Of a DNA stretch of 64,000 nt, positions 1 through 8,678 are shown piece after piece (the first letter of the stretch is position 1; each line of letters starts with the position of its first letter). The position numbers and the translations under genes are program-made. The stretch comes from Syntrophomonadaceae bacterium. Its GTDB lineage: Bacteria > Bacillota > Dethiobacteria > DTU022. The stretch spans positions 1 through 64,000 of the forward strand of contig SKMK01000003.1 of the NCBI GenBank assembly GCA_007121075.1, written 5' to 3'. The notes beneath the pieces were generated by a model. The model saw only the letters and a list, made by a program, of their open reading frames with translations. It ran no database searches and was not told the origin of the DNA.

Positions 1-81
1 AACCTTTGATTTCATTTTTTCCCCAGAACCGGTCTAATTGCCGGTATTAGTACGGTATAAAGAAGGTGATTAATAATAGGA

Positions 82-1497
82 TTAGATCCTTTTGCTGCTT
101 GTAAATAAATGGTCCAGGTATACCAGGTAATCTTCCGGGCTGTCAATATCCCATAATATTGACGGTGTATCGACATCAACATAATTGATCTTGTCCCGGT
201 CCATATTTTCTATGAGGTCCCTCCCTCCCTTATCTCCGGTCAGGTTCATCAAGGCAGGCCAGGTCCTCCTGTCAAGCAGAACGGGATTGCCCCTCTTGCC
301 CATAAAAACAGGACAGGTGACCAGGGCCAGGTTGTTCATGTAATTTTCACAGAGCCTGTTATAAACTGCCGGCGGCACCTGGGGTTGGTCGCCCAGGGCA
401 AACAGTACGCCCTGTGCGGCTGGCTCAACTGCCTGTAGCCCTGCCTTAAGCGAAGCAGACATACCTTCCTGATAACGGCAGTTCTTTACGACATTGATGC
501 TAATGGTCCGATGTGGTTCAAACCGGGATGCCGGAACCGGCCCGGTCCTCCCTGGTGAAGTTACAATGACAATGTCTTCGAAACCGGCGGCTGCAACATT
601 GTCCAGGGTCTGTTTCAGGATCGTTTTATTTCCCACTGTTAACGCCATCTTATCCGCTCCCATCCTGGCAGATTTGCCTGCAGCAAGGATTACGCATGAT
701 ACCAGGGCCGGGGGTTTGGTTGGCTTTAAATTTAAAATTATTTTCACCGGCCAGTCTTCCCGGCCTGCTGTAACCAGCAGTTTTTCTGGCAAAGGCCCTT
801 CATATCCTGTCCTGATCAGACCGGTTATTTCCAGGGCGCTCGTTTCAGGGGAAACTATTAAGTCGCCTTTATTTATGATCGGGCAGGCATAAGCTCTTGG
901 CGCCTGCTTCATGCCGATCTTAAGCATATATTTAAAAGCCCTGGCCAGGATACTTCCATTTACCATTTCTCCCTCCTTTGTCCCTGTACTTTCGAGAAAA
1001 TGTTCGAGACGGTGGGTATTGGCAGGCGATATGAAGCTGCCCAGGGCATCGCCGCCCAGGACAGGGATAATATAATCAGCAGATGATGGAATTACCGGCT
1101 CATAAGGTGCGAATCCTTTCAGTGGTTTACCTTTGGCGCCGTCGGCTTCAACCAGGACTGAGACCTGCAAACAGTCTCGCAAAAATCCCACCTGGCCTGG
1201 CTCAATGCCTTCTACTTTTCCGTCTGGCAGGATGCTCTTGCCGAGAACTGCCAGGTCATTGTTCCTAAAATGTTCCCTTAGTTCCTGTACCGCCTGCTCA
1301 AGATCGTCGCTGCAAAAAAAAGCGGTTTCCTGTGGTTTATAAATCCTGGTAGTTGTGGTCAAAAGCGCTTTCTTTCCGGCAGCTGCCATTTCTGCGGCCA
1401 ATCTACGCATCAAAGTAGTTTTACCGCCGGCCCCGTAAAAAGAAATGACGGCGGTTTCGGAGAAGTTTAAAGAATGAGTAATTGTGAAGTGTTCCAC
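82..1497 (-). CDS. YqeC-MocA fusion: selenium-dependent hydroxylase accessory domain plus molybdenum cofactor nucleotidyltransferase
   Basis: Two domains are visible. Residues about 1-240 match the YqeC family (accessory protein of selenium-dependent molybdenum hydroxylases), with a P-loop-like GAGGKTT near residue 22. Residues about 265-471 are a MobA/MocA-type nucleotidyltransferase with the signature LAAGKSARMGADK and the downstream acidic motif ALGDQP; by family this domain attaches CMP or GMP to molybdopterin. In many genomes the two are separate genes, so this is a fusion. The ORF track starts at 1548 (TTG), but GTG at 1497 has an AAAGGCAGG ribosome binding site 8 nt upstream and removes a Cys-rich, poorly supported leader, so I use it. 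No hydroxylase gene is in the window; it may lie beyond the left edge. Family assignment is firm; the exact nucleotide and target enzyme are inferred. Confidence 0.88.
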   Translation of the reverse strand: MEHFTITHSLNFSETAVISFYGAGGKTTLMRRLAAEMAAAGKKALLTTTTRIYKPQETAFFCSDDLEQAVQELREHFRNNDLAVLGKSILPDGKVEGIEPGQVGFLRDCLQVSVLVEADGAKGKPLKGFAPYEPVIPSSADYIIPVLGGDALGSFISPANTHRLEHFLESTGTKEGEMVNGSILARAFKYMLKIGMKQAPRAYACPIINKGDLIVSPETSALEITGLIRTGYEGPLPEKLLVTAGREDWPVKIILNLKPTKPPALVSCVILAAGKSARMGADKMALTVGNKTILKQTLDNVAAAGFEDIVIVTSPGRTGPVPASRFEPHRTISINVVKNCRYQEGMSASLKAGLQAVEPAAQGVLFALGDQPQVPPAVYNRLCENYMNNLALVTCPVFMGKRGNPVLLDRRTWPALMNLTGDKGGRDLIENMDRDKINYVDVDTPSILWDIDSPEDYLVYLDHLFTSSKRI

Positions 1498-1728
1498 CCG
1501 GATAACCTGCCTTTCAGAGGCCCCCGCACAAAAATTACAGGGGTGCAAACAGGACCGTTTGGGTTAATTATAATAGAAACAACGGGATTTGTAATTGATC
1601 CCTTACCCAATTAGGCACCCCCGTTTGTTTCAACAGCCTCACTGATTGCTGGCTAAAATTGCCGTTCCCAAATCATTTCCAGCGCCGCACTATTTCCGCA
1701 CCCCCTTTTCTTTTTTGCCGCGACGGAG

Positions 1729-1734
1729 TATAAT
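1729..1734 (+). promoter_or_regulatory. -10 box of the polymerase/yolD operon
   Basis: Perfect TATAAT, 45 nt before the GTG start at 1779. No good -35 element is visible 16-18 nt upstream (T-rich TTTTCT), which suits a promoter whose operator is the adjacent LexA box. Confidence 0.6.
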
Positions 1735-1742
1735 AAGCTATA

Positions 1743-1756
1743 CAAACATAAGTTCG
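1743..1756 (+). promoter_or_regulatory. LexA (DinR) SOS box
   Basis: CAAACATAAGTTCG matches the Gram-positive LexA consensus CGAACRNRYGTTYG at 12 of 14 positions when compared with its symmetrical form CGAACATATGTTCG. It lies just downstream of TATAAT, over the likely transcription start, which is a repressing position. The following gene is a Y-family polymerase, a typical SOS target. Confidence 0.75.
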
Positions 1757-1778
1757 CCGAACAGGTGGTCGGATAACC

Positions 1779-3011
1779 GTGCGCTCCAAGGTTATTTTCC
1801 TGGCCGATATGGAATCTTTTTATGCCGGGGTGGAAATAAGCCAAGATCCCTCCCTACGCAGGAAGCCGGTAGCCGTCTGCGGCGATCCGGCCCTGCGTCA
1901 CGGGATCATTCTTGCTGCCAGCCGCGAAGCAAAATCGTTCGGTATCAAAACCGGGCAGCCGGCCTGGGAAGCCCGACGCATGTGCCCCTGGGTGGTTTTC
2001 GTCCATCCCCATATGCAGACCTATATCGATTATTCCCTGCGTATAACCAAAATATTTGAGCAGTACACCGACCGCGTCCTTCCCTATTCTATCGACGAAC
2101 AGTTTCTCGACCTTACCGGCTCTGAAAACATTTTCGGATCGCCGGAAAAAATTGCCGCCGCCATAAACAGGCAGGTCTGGGAAGAAACCGGCATTCGCTG
2201 CCGCATTGGCATGGGCGAAAACCTGCTTCAGGCTAAAATGGCCTGTGACTGTTTTGCTAAAAAAATGGCGAATGCTTTTTTTGAGCTAAACAGCGCCAAC
2301 TACGCCCGCCATACCTGGAATCTGCCGATTGACGCCCTGTTTGGAGTCGGACACCGCATGGAAAAAAACCTGTACCGGATCGGGGTGCGAACCATCGGCC
2401 ACCTGGCCACTCTACCCCGGGATATGATGCGCCGCCGCTGGGGGGTCAACGGAGAAGTGCTATGGCTTAACGCCCACGGCATTGACTATTCCACCGTTGA
2501 GCCGGATGCAGTTAGCGATCAAAAAGGAATTGGTCACACGGCAACCCTGCCCCGGGATTACCGCCGGCGGGCAGAAATTGAACTGGTCCTGCTGGAAATG
2601 ACCGAAGAAGTATGTTTCAGGGTCCGCCGGCACGGCAGGGTCGGTTCCACGGCCCACCTTTACTGCAAAGGAGCCGACTTCGATTACCCCACCGGTTTTT
2701 CACGGCAGAAAAAACTGCCCGATCCGGGAGCAACGGCGGCGGAAGTTTACCCAACCGTCCGGCAGCTGTTCCGTAAACATTGGGATGGGAGACCCGTGCG
2801 GGCGGTGGGCATAAGTTTGAGCGGCCTCAGTTCATACCATCAGCTGCGTTTCCCCTTTTCCGGCTGCTGCGGCCGGGAAGAAGCCCTGGCCGCAGCAATT
2901 GACCTGGTCCGGACGCGGTTTGGCAAAACCAGTATTTTCAAAGCGGCTTTCCTCCAACCCGGGGCACAGTTATTCCAGCGGGCTGGTAAAATCGGGGGGC
3001 ATGATTCATGA
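1779..3011 (+). CDS. Y-family DNA polymerase, UvrX/YqjW-like (translesion synthesis)
   Basis: A 410-residue Y-family polymerase that copies damaged DNA. The catalytic carboxylates are visible: the first in FLADMESFY (Asp10) and the second pair in YSIDEQFLDL (Asp106, Glu107). The little-finger domain follows, ending near residue 390. The length and the YolD-like gene overlapping its 3' end resemble the Bacillus UvrX/YqjW arrangement more than stand-alone DinB; this subfamily call is an inference. Start is GTG at 1779; upstream ATG codons lack a ribosome binding site. A LexA box and TATAAT lie 20-50 nt upstream, so damage induction is expected. No C-terminal clamp-binding motif was confidently identified. 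Confidence 0.92.
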   Translation: MRSKVIFLADMESFYAGVEISQDPSLRRKPVAVCGDPALRHGIILAASREAKSFGIKTGQPAWEARRMCPWVVFVHPHMQTYIDYSLRITKIFEQYTDRVLPYSIDEQFLDLTGSENIFGSPEKIAAAINRQVWEETGIRCRIGMGENLLQAKMACDCFAKKMANAFFELNSANYARHTWNLPIDALFGVGHRMEKNLYRIGVRTIGHLATLPRDMMRRRWGVNGEVLWLNAHGIDYSTVEPDAVSDQKGIGHTATLPRDYRRRAEIELVLLEMTEEVCFRVRRHGRVGSTAHLYCKGADFDYPTGFSRQKKLPDPGATAAEVYPTVRQLFRKHWDGRPVRAVGISLSGLSSYHQLRFPFSGCCGREEALAAAIDLVRTRFGKTSIFKAAFLQPGAQLFQRAGKIGGHDS

Positions 3012-3361
3012 GCAAGAAGCTGAACCAGCAGTTCGCCTGCAGCAAGATGATGCTTCCCGAGCACCGGAGCAGCCTGCAGGAGCATAATGATCAACTCCGG
3101 CGTGATGAGGAAAACAGCCGCCCCGTGCTTGACGAACAGCAGTGGGAGCGGCTGCAGCAAATATTCGAATGGGCCCTGGCCGAACGCCGGGCCCTGAAGG
3201 TGACTGTATTTAACAGGGCCGGCCGGGAAATTTTCACCGGCATTCCCTTAAGCGGCGACCCGACCGCCGGCAGGATCACCTTCAGCTCCGGTTCCGACCG
3301 CCCTCACCCGGTCAACGCAGCTGATATTGCGCATCTTGAACCGGCAGAAGATTACCTTTAA
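3008..3361 (+). CDS. YolD-like protein, partner of the Y-family polymerase
   Basis: 117 residues with the YolD-family opening (SKMMLPEHRSSLQEH) and the central acidic-aromatic segment LDEQQWERLQQIFEWAL. Members are usually encoded next to Y-family polymerases and are suggested to help or regulate them; the biochemical role is not settled. The ATG overlaps the polymerase stop (ATGA, 4 bp), so the two are translationally coupled and share the SOS-controlled promoter. Its 3' end overlaps the convergent activase gene by 50 bp. Confidence 0.8.
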   Translation: MSKKLNQQFACSKMMLPEHRSSLQEHNDQLRRDEENSRPVLDEQQWERLQQIFEWALAERRALKVTVFNRAGREIFTGIPLSGDPTAGRITFSSGSDRPHPVNAADIAHLEPAEDYL

Positions 3362-6300
3362 GTTTCTGGCGGGCTTGAAATACCAGGCCTTCGACCATTT
3401 CATCACGGTTGGCATTTTCTTTACCGTCGTAATAAACGGTTACTACCGGAAGGCCCAGTTCATCCTGCAGAAGTCCCTGTTGGGCCTCGACCACCGAGCT
3501 GGGCATGCAGGTAAATGGTGCGACAAATATCGCCCCGGTTACCCTGTTTCTCTCGCTGAAAGCAGCAGTCCGGCCGATAGTCATCGGCGGTTCACCGCCG
3601 TAATGCCTGGAAACATATTTAACAGCATGCTCCATAATTTCCCAAGGGGCAGGTTCATGGAGATCCTCCAGTAAGGGTCCGGCCGCATTTTCCAGGGCCA
3701 CTTCATCGCGGTGGGCCAGGTTGATCAGGATCTGGTATAATTTTTGCCTGATATAGTCGGCCGGCTTACGGTTCAGTTTAAAGGCTTGACGGGTTTCATG
3801 GTAGTCGATAAAAATGGTATAGTTAAAAATTTCGGTGACCGGGGCCAGGCATACCTCACCACCGGCCTCCTCTATTTTCCTGATCACTTCCTGATTGCAG
3901 CGGTCATCCATCCGGACATAAAATTCCCCGCCCAGCAAGATCCTAGGTTTAACTGTACCCTCATCGACCGGGATGCGACTGAATTCTTCCCCCGCTTCCC
4001 GGACCAGGTCTTCCAGGGGTTTTCGGTAACTGCCGGTGAAAAGGCTGGTTAACGGCACCTTGTACGTTTCCAACATGGTAAGCAGTTTTTTGCTGTAATA
4101 ATCAAACAGGCCGTTGCTGGCCCCGGGCTCCAGTTCATAGGGCCGGACCCTGTGCAGTAATTTATAGAGGGTATCCATGGCCAACAGGCCGTTGTAGAGG
4201 CCGATTATGAGCGGATAACCGCAGCGTTTGGCCACATCGGCAAAGCGAACAGCGCAGACTCTTCCTTCCCCAAAACCGGCCCTGTGAAGGGCGAGAGTTT
4301 GAGCCGGGGCATATAGCCCGTAGCGGCAGGGGCCGCAGGCCCAACCCTGGAAAAACACCTCACCGTTGCCGACATCGTTTGTATAAAGGTGCTGCAGGTA
4401 ATCCTGCAGGTTCTGAATAAAGGGCAGGCACTCTTCACCGTTAACAAAACGCTGGGCCAGCGAAAGGTCACCCGGCTTGCTCCTGGGTATAACCTCCGCT
4501 TCAATTCCACAGCTCCTGAAAAAGGAAGCAAAAACACTGGAGTGTTTTGTCATATCTGGAATCAGGATCTTATCCCAGCCTTCTTGATCCACGGTGCGGG
4601 AAGCCGAAGACGGCAACTCCCGGGGCCTGGATTCTTCCTTGGACAGGCAGGTATTGCGGAAGGCTTCCAGTCTGGTGATCATGCCTGCCGGGGCGGTATG
4701 CTCGTCCAGGGTCAGGCGGAGGTAACTGGTCATTTCCTTTAAAAAGTGTCTGAGCATAGCATTGGGGCCGCACTTGAAAGGATCCAAAAAGATCATATTT
4801 ATTTGGGGAAGGCCCGTTTCTCCAGCTTTCTGGTTCAGGAAATTGACCAGGATCACCGCCGATATGATCCTTTGAAGCTGGGATGGATAAAGATTATGGA
4901 TTTGTTCAACCTGGCTTTTCATATAAGCTGTGAATTCTTCACGGTAAGGATCCAGGTAAGGTGAACTTATATCCCCGTTGTACCAGGCCTGCAGGTAAGC
5001 GACAAAATACTCGTGCGGCACGGCCATTAAGCCGCTTTCGCGGGCGTGACGCATTGATTTTTTGGAGATTAGCTCATCGTACAGAGTGTAACCGCGGCTT
5101 AAAAATACCACTGCAGCTCGCTCGGAATTGGCCTTAAGATCTTCAAACATTTCTTCTGCTGCATAGGCCAGCTGTTTTTTGAATTTACCCAGGGCTTCGT
5201 AAGCGGCGCCGACTGCTTTATTCAGCAGGGCATCGCTGTAAGCCGGGCCGAGCACTTTTCTGGCCACCGGTTCCAGCTGCTCTTTAATCCCTTCAAATCC
5301 ATCTTTATAGTTTAGTTGGGCGTAAAGCACTTTCTCCGGGTCGTATTCAATCGAGTTTACGACAGTACCCCTCAGGGTCTGCAACAGGGGGCAGACAAAG
5401 TTGCGCGGCCATTCTTCAGCCCAGGGCAGATCCTCGGTATTAACCACTTCGGGCAAAAAGACATAATCCGGATCTTTTTCCTGCAGCTCCTGGTAATGGC
5501 CTAGAATTACTTTCATCGGGTAGCACATTTCTGAATCAAGCTTTACTTTGCCTTTATGGAGGGTTTCTGCCGAACTTTCATCAGAAAGGACCACCGAGCA
5601 GCCCAGTTTACGGAAAAAAGTGGCCCAGAAAGGATAATAGTCAAAATAAAGGCCGCTGCGGGCGATGCCCACCCTGGGGCCTTCACCGTCATTATCCCCT
5701 GCCGCCCGGTAAAAAATCTCGCTTCTTGTAGCAGCATAATCGGGCAGTTCATCTCCGTCTTTCTTTTTATCAATGCTGGAATAGCGGCCGCAGCGATCGC
5801 CGTATATAAATTTTTTGCCGTCCGGAAAACTAATGATGTTAAGAACACAATTGTGTTCATGCCTGCACTCCGCCCCGCAGGGTTTTTTATCATTGGTAAA
5901 CTGGCTTATCGCTGCCAGCTTGCTGAACGTATAATTGCTTTCATAACCCCGCTGGTGAAACTGCCTGGCCATCAGGGCGCTGCCCAGGGCCCCGGTCAGT
6001 TCAGGTTCGGGAGGCACAGAAACTGTTTTTTCGCAGATCGCAGCCAGGGCGGCGGCCAGGGCGTGGTTTTTGGCAGTAGCACCGGCAAAAACAACCCTGC
6101 CGTCCAGGGGGCGTTTATCCACCGTTTTGCTGAGATAGTTCTGGGCTGAAGAATAGGCCAGGCTGGCCAGCTGTTCATTCAAGGGGAGACCCCTGGCCGA
6201 CGCTGAAGCCAGGATTGACTGGGAAATCAAGGTGCATATGTCACCCAGATCTACGGCATATTCAGCGGTAAAAGAACGATCAGAGAATTCTTCTTTGATG

Positions 6301-7679
6301 CTGATCCCAAGCAGTTCGGCCAGGTTTTCCAGGAAGGTTCCTGTGCCGGCAGCACAGACCGGATTCATGTTGTAATCATATAAAACCCCGTTGTGCAGTT
6401 GAATAAACTTGGAATCCTCACCGCCGATCTCGATAATCGACAGGGTCGATTCATCTTCGAATAGGCTTTTAATCCCTTCCGCCTGACAGGTAATTTCATC
6501 TACGGCATATTCCGCATTGAGTATTTTTTGGGAAAGAAACCGTCCGGATCCGGTTGTACAGGCCACAATCGGGGCTTCCCCGATCAAAGCGCCATAGCGT
6601 TGATCAGCCTGCTTCATTAATTCCAGGACCTGCAGGGCCGGCCGTCCGGTTGTCGGCAGATAAACACCACCAATTTTGCGTCCATCCCGGTCAAGGAGAA
6701 CGCATTTGGTGGATACTGAGCCGCAGTCCACTCCCAGGTACACCTGGGAAAGGTCGAACCCTCTGCCGGCTGACTCACCTTCCAGGTATTTGACCTGCCC
6801 GGGATCTAACGGAGGCAGAGGGTTATCAGGGTGGTACTCGGTGGTTACCAGTCTATTGGTGACAAACTTTTGAAAGTCAAGCGGCGTCCCTTTAACCGCC
6901 GCTCCGACAGCGTTGACATACTCATGATCTTCTGGAATTATAAGAGTAATATCTTCTTTGCTTACATATTCGTCCAGGTATTTGATCACAGCTTTGTTGT
7001 TTGCCACTCCGCCGACGGAAACCAGGGTACCCGGACCCTGGAAACGGTTCTGGGCTACGCTGGTGATAATATTTTCAACAAGAGCCTTGCCCATCCCGGC
7101 CGAGACGGCACTCTGGGTGGCGCCTTCGTTGATGGCATGGGTCATGTCTGATTTTGCAAAAACGGCACAGCGGCCGGAAATAGGTACAGCACTTTCCGCC
7201 TGAACAGCTACTTCTGCCAGTTCCCGGTCGTTATAACCCATCCTGGTTGCCTGCTGGTACCAGAAAGAACCGCTTCCGGCCGCACACTGGCCGTTACGGC
7301 TGAAGAAGCTGATCTGTTTTTTTTCATCCAGTTCCAGGTAGTGGATATTTTCATGTCCCAGGGACAATACATAGTCGGCCTCAATTTGCTGTTGCACAAG
7401 TCCGGCTTGCAGGGCTTCGATTTCAAGCAGGTAACTAATACCGAGTCCCTCAGCAACCAGCTTGCCGTTTTGCCCCATTACCCCGATTTTTATTTGTCGT
7501 CCCTGAATACCTTCAAGCAGGTAATCTATGCATTTCTGGGCCGCTTCGACCGGCCTTCCGGCGGTTGGAAACTTTACCCTGTTAATTTGACCGTTGTTTA
7601 TAAGGACTCCCCTGGCTGAAAATACTCCGATATCCAGGCCAAGGCTAAGCTCATTTGTTGGTTCTTGTTTTTTTTCCAT
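3312..7679 (-). CDS. Giant acyl-CoA dehydratase activase-type ATPase (two BcrAD/BadFG modules, DUF2229 and C-terminal region)
   Basis: A 1455-residue protein with two tandem ASKHA ATPase modules of the 2-hydroxyglutaryl-CoA dehydratase activase type (about 10-275 and 310-570). Each has its own phosphate-binding start (GLDIGVFSARG and GVDCGSVSTKC), a CAAGSG/CAAGTG motif and a second cysteine (SGRCAVFAKSD, GDICTLISQS), the pattern that in HgdC-type activases holds a [4Fe-4S] cluster at the dimer interface. A Cys-rich linker (CGAECRHEHNC) is followed by DUF2229 and a dehydratase-like C-terminal half. In the characterised short activases ATP hydrolysis drives a low-potential electron into a dehydratase or reductase; the job of this long form is not established. 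ATG at 7679 is preferred over GTG at 7685 because GGAGAGG lies 8 nt before it. The gene follows argF by about 45 nt. Confidence 0.85.
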   Translation of the reverse strand: MEKKQEPTNELSLGLDIGVFSARGVLINNGQINRVKFPTAGRPVEAAQKCIDYLLEGIQGRQIKIGVMGQNGKLVAEGLGISYLLEIEALQAGLVQQQIEADYVLSLGHENIHYLELDEKKQISFFSRNGQCAAGSGSFWYQQATRMGYNDRELAEVAVQAESAVPISGRCAVFAKSDMTHAINEGATQSAVSAGMGKALVENIITSVAQNRFQGPGTLVSVGGVANNKAVIKYLDEYVSKEDITLIIPEDHEYVNAVGAAVKGTPLDFQKFVTNRLVTTEYHPDNPLPPLDPGQVKYLEGESAGRGFDLSQVYLGVDCGSVSTKCVLLDRDGRKIGGVYLPTTGRPALQVLELMKQADQRYGALIGEAPIVACTTGSGRFLSQKILNAEYAVDEITCQAEGIKSLFEDESTLSIIEIGGEDSKFIQLHNGVLYDYNMNPVCAAGTGTFLENLAELLGISIKEEFSDRSFTAEYAVDLGDICTLISQSILASASARGLPLNEQLASLAYSSAQNYLSKTVDKRPLDGRVVFAGATAKNHALAAALAAICEKTVSVPPEPELTGALGSALMARQFHQRGYESNYTFSKLAAISQFTNDKKPCGAECRHEHNCVLNIISFPDGKKFIYGDRCGRYSSIDKKKDGDELPDYAATRSEIFYRAAGDNDGEGPRVGIARSGLYFDYYPFWATFFRKLGCSVVLSDESSAETLHKGKVKLDSEMCYPMKVILGHYQELQEKDPDYVFLPEVVNTEDLPWAEEWPRNFVCPLLQTLRGTVVNSIEYDPEKVLYAQLNYKDGFEGIKEQLEPVARKVLGPAYSDALLNKAVGAAYEALGKFKKQLAYAAEEMFEDLKANSERAAVVFLSRGYTLYDELISKKSMRHARESGLMAVPHEYFVAYLQAWYNGDISSPYLDPYREEFTAYMKSQVEQIHNLYPSQLQRIISAVILVNFLNQKAGETGLPQINMIFLDPFKCGPNAMLRHFLKEMTSYLRLTLDEHTAPAGMITRLEAFRNTCLSKEESRPRELPSSASRTVDQEGWDKILIPDMTKHSSVFASFFRSCGIEAEVIPRSKPGDLSLAQRFVNGEECLPFIQNLQDYLQHLYTNDVGNGEVFFQGWACGPCRYGLYAPAQTLALHRAGFGEGRVCAVRFADVAKRCGYPLIIGLYNGLLAMDTLYKLLHRVRPYELEPGASNGLFDYYSKKLLTMLETYKVPLTSLFTGSYRKPLEDLVREAGEEFSRIPVDEGTVKPRILLGGEFYVRMDDRCNQEVIRKIEEAGGEVCLAPVTEIFNYTIFIDYHETRQAFKLNRKPADYIRQKLYQILINLAHRDEVALENAAGPLLEDLHEPAPWEIMEHAVKYVSRHYGGEPPMTIGRTAAFSERNRVTGAIFVAPFTCMPSSVVEAQQGLLQDELGLPVVTVYYDGKENANRDEMVEGLVFQARQKLKGNLLPVQDAQYQLR

Positions 7680-7724
7680 TTTCACAACCTCTCCACCAGA
7701 ATTCTAATTAATCCAGGTAATTAT

Positions 7725-8657
7725 TTACATAATTAAAGCCATGATCGCCTTTTGAGCATGAAGACGGTTTTCAGCCTGGTCAAAAACAATTGAGTGAGGC
7801 CCGTCTATTACATCGTCGGTTATTTCTTCTCCCCGGTGAGCCGGCAGGCAGTGCATAACCAGGACATCTTCTTTTGCTTTCTCAAGCAGGGTGCTGTTTA
7901 CCTGGTACTTTTCAAAACTCTCCAGCCTCTTTTCTTCTTCCCCTTCCATGCCCATGCTGGTCCAGACATCGGTATATATTATATCAGCCATTTGGGTGGC
8001 TTGAGAAGGATTATCTTCAATAACAATATTTGCCCCCGCTTTGGAAGCATCAAGCCTGGCCAGCCGGGTAATTTCAGAATCGGGCTCAAAACCGGACGGT
8101 GAACAGATGGAAATATTCATACCCACTTTTGACGCTCCGAACATCAGGGAGTGGGCCATATTGTTGCCATCCCCGATATATGCCAGTTTAAGCCCGGCCA
8201 GGGATTGTTTCTTCTCCTGGATGGTAAATAAATCGGAAAGGACCTGGCAGGGGTGCAGCAAATCGGTCAAACCGTTTATGACCGGTATAGAACTGTATTC
8301 GGCGAAATCTACCACATCCTGATGATCGTAAGTCCGGATCATGATCCCGTCCAGGTAACGGCTCAAGTTTCTGGCCGTATCGGCGATAGTTTCACCGCGT
8401 TTAAGTTGCAGGTCGTTAACGCTTAGAAATAAGCCATAACCTCCAAGCTGCCATATCCCTACTTCAAAAGAAACCCTGGTCCGGGTGGAGGATTTCTGGA
8501 AAATCATGCCCAGGGTCTTCCCTTTCAGGGGGTGATAAATTTCCCCCAGCTTATTTTTCATCTTTAGAATCCTCGATGTATCGAGAATTTGTTCAATTTC
8601 TTCCCGGCTGAGCTCATGGATAGAAATAAGATCTTTACCTTTCATGTCCAGCGCCAT
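7725..8657 (-). CDS. argF: Ornithine carbamoyltransferase
   Basis: 310 residues, normal length. It joins carbamoyl phosphate and ornithine to citrulline in arginine synthesis (or the reverse in the deiminase pathway). Carbamoyl-phosphate motif SSTRTR at about 56-61, HPCQ, and the ornithine-side motif HCLPAHRG are all present, so catalysis should be intact. The start has AAGGAGG 10 nt upstream. It sits 21 nt after a thiolase gene and before the giant activase, with no other arginine gene in the window; this makes an anabolic or catabolic role hard to choose. Confidence 0.95.
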   Translation of the reverse strand: MALDMKGKDLISIHELSREEIEQILDTSRILKMKNKLGEIYHPLKGKTLGMIFQKSSTRTRVSFEVGIWQLGGYGLFLSVNDLQLKRGETIADTARNLSRYLDGIMIRTYDHQDVVDFAEYSSIPVINGLTDLLHPCQVLSDLFTIQEKKQSLAGLKLAYIGDGNNMAHSLMFGASKVGMNISICSPSGFEPDSEITRLARLDASKAGANIVIEDNPSQATQMADIIYTDVWTSMGMEGEEEKRLESFEKYQVNSTLLEKAKEDVLVMHCLPAHRGEEITDDVIDGPHSIVFDQAENRLHAQKAIMALIM

Positions 8658-8678
8658 CCCAAAACAGCCTCCTTTTTA

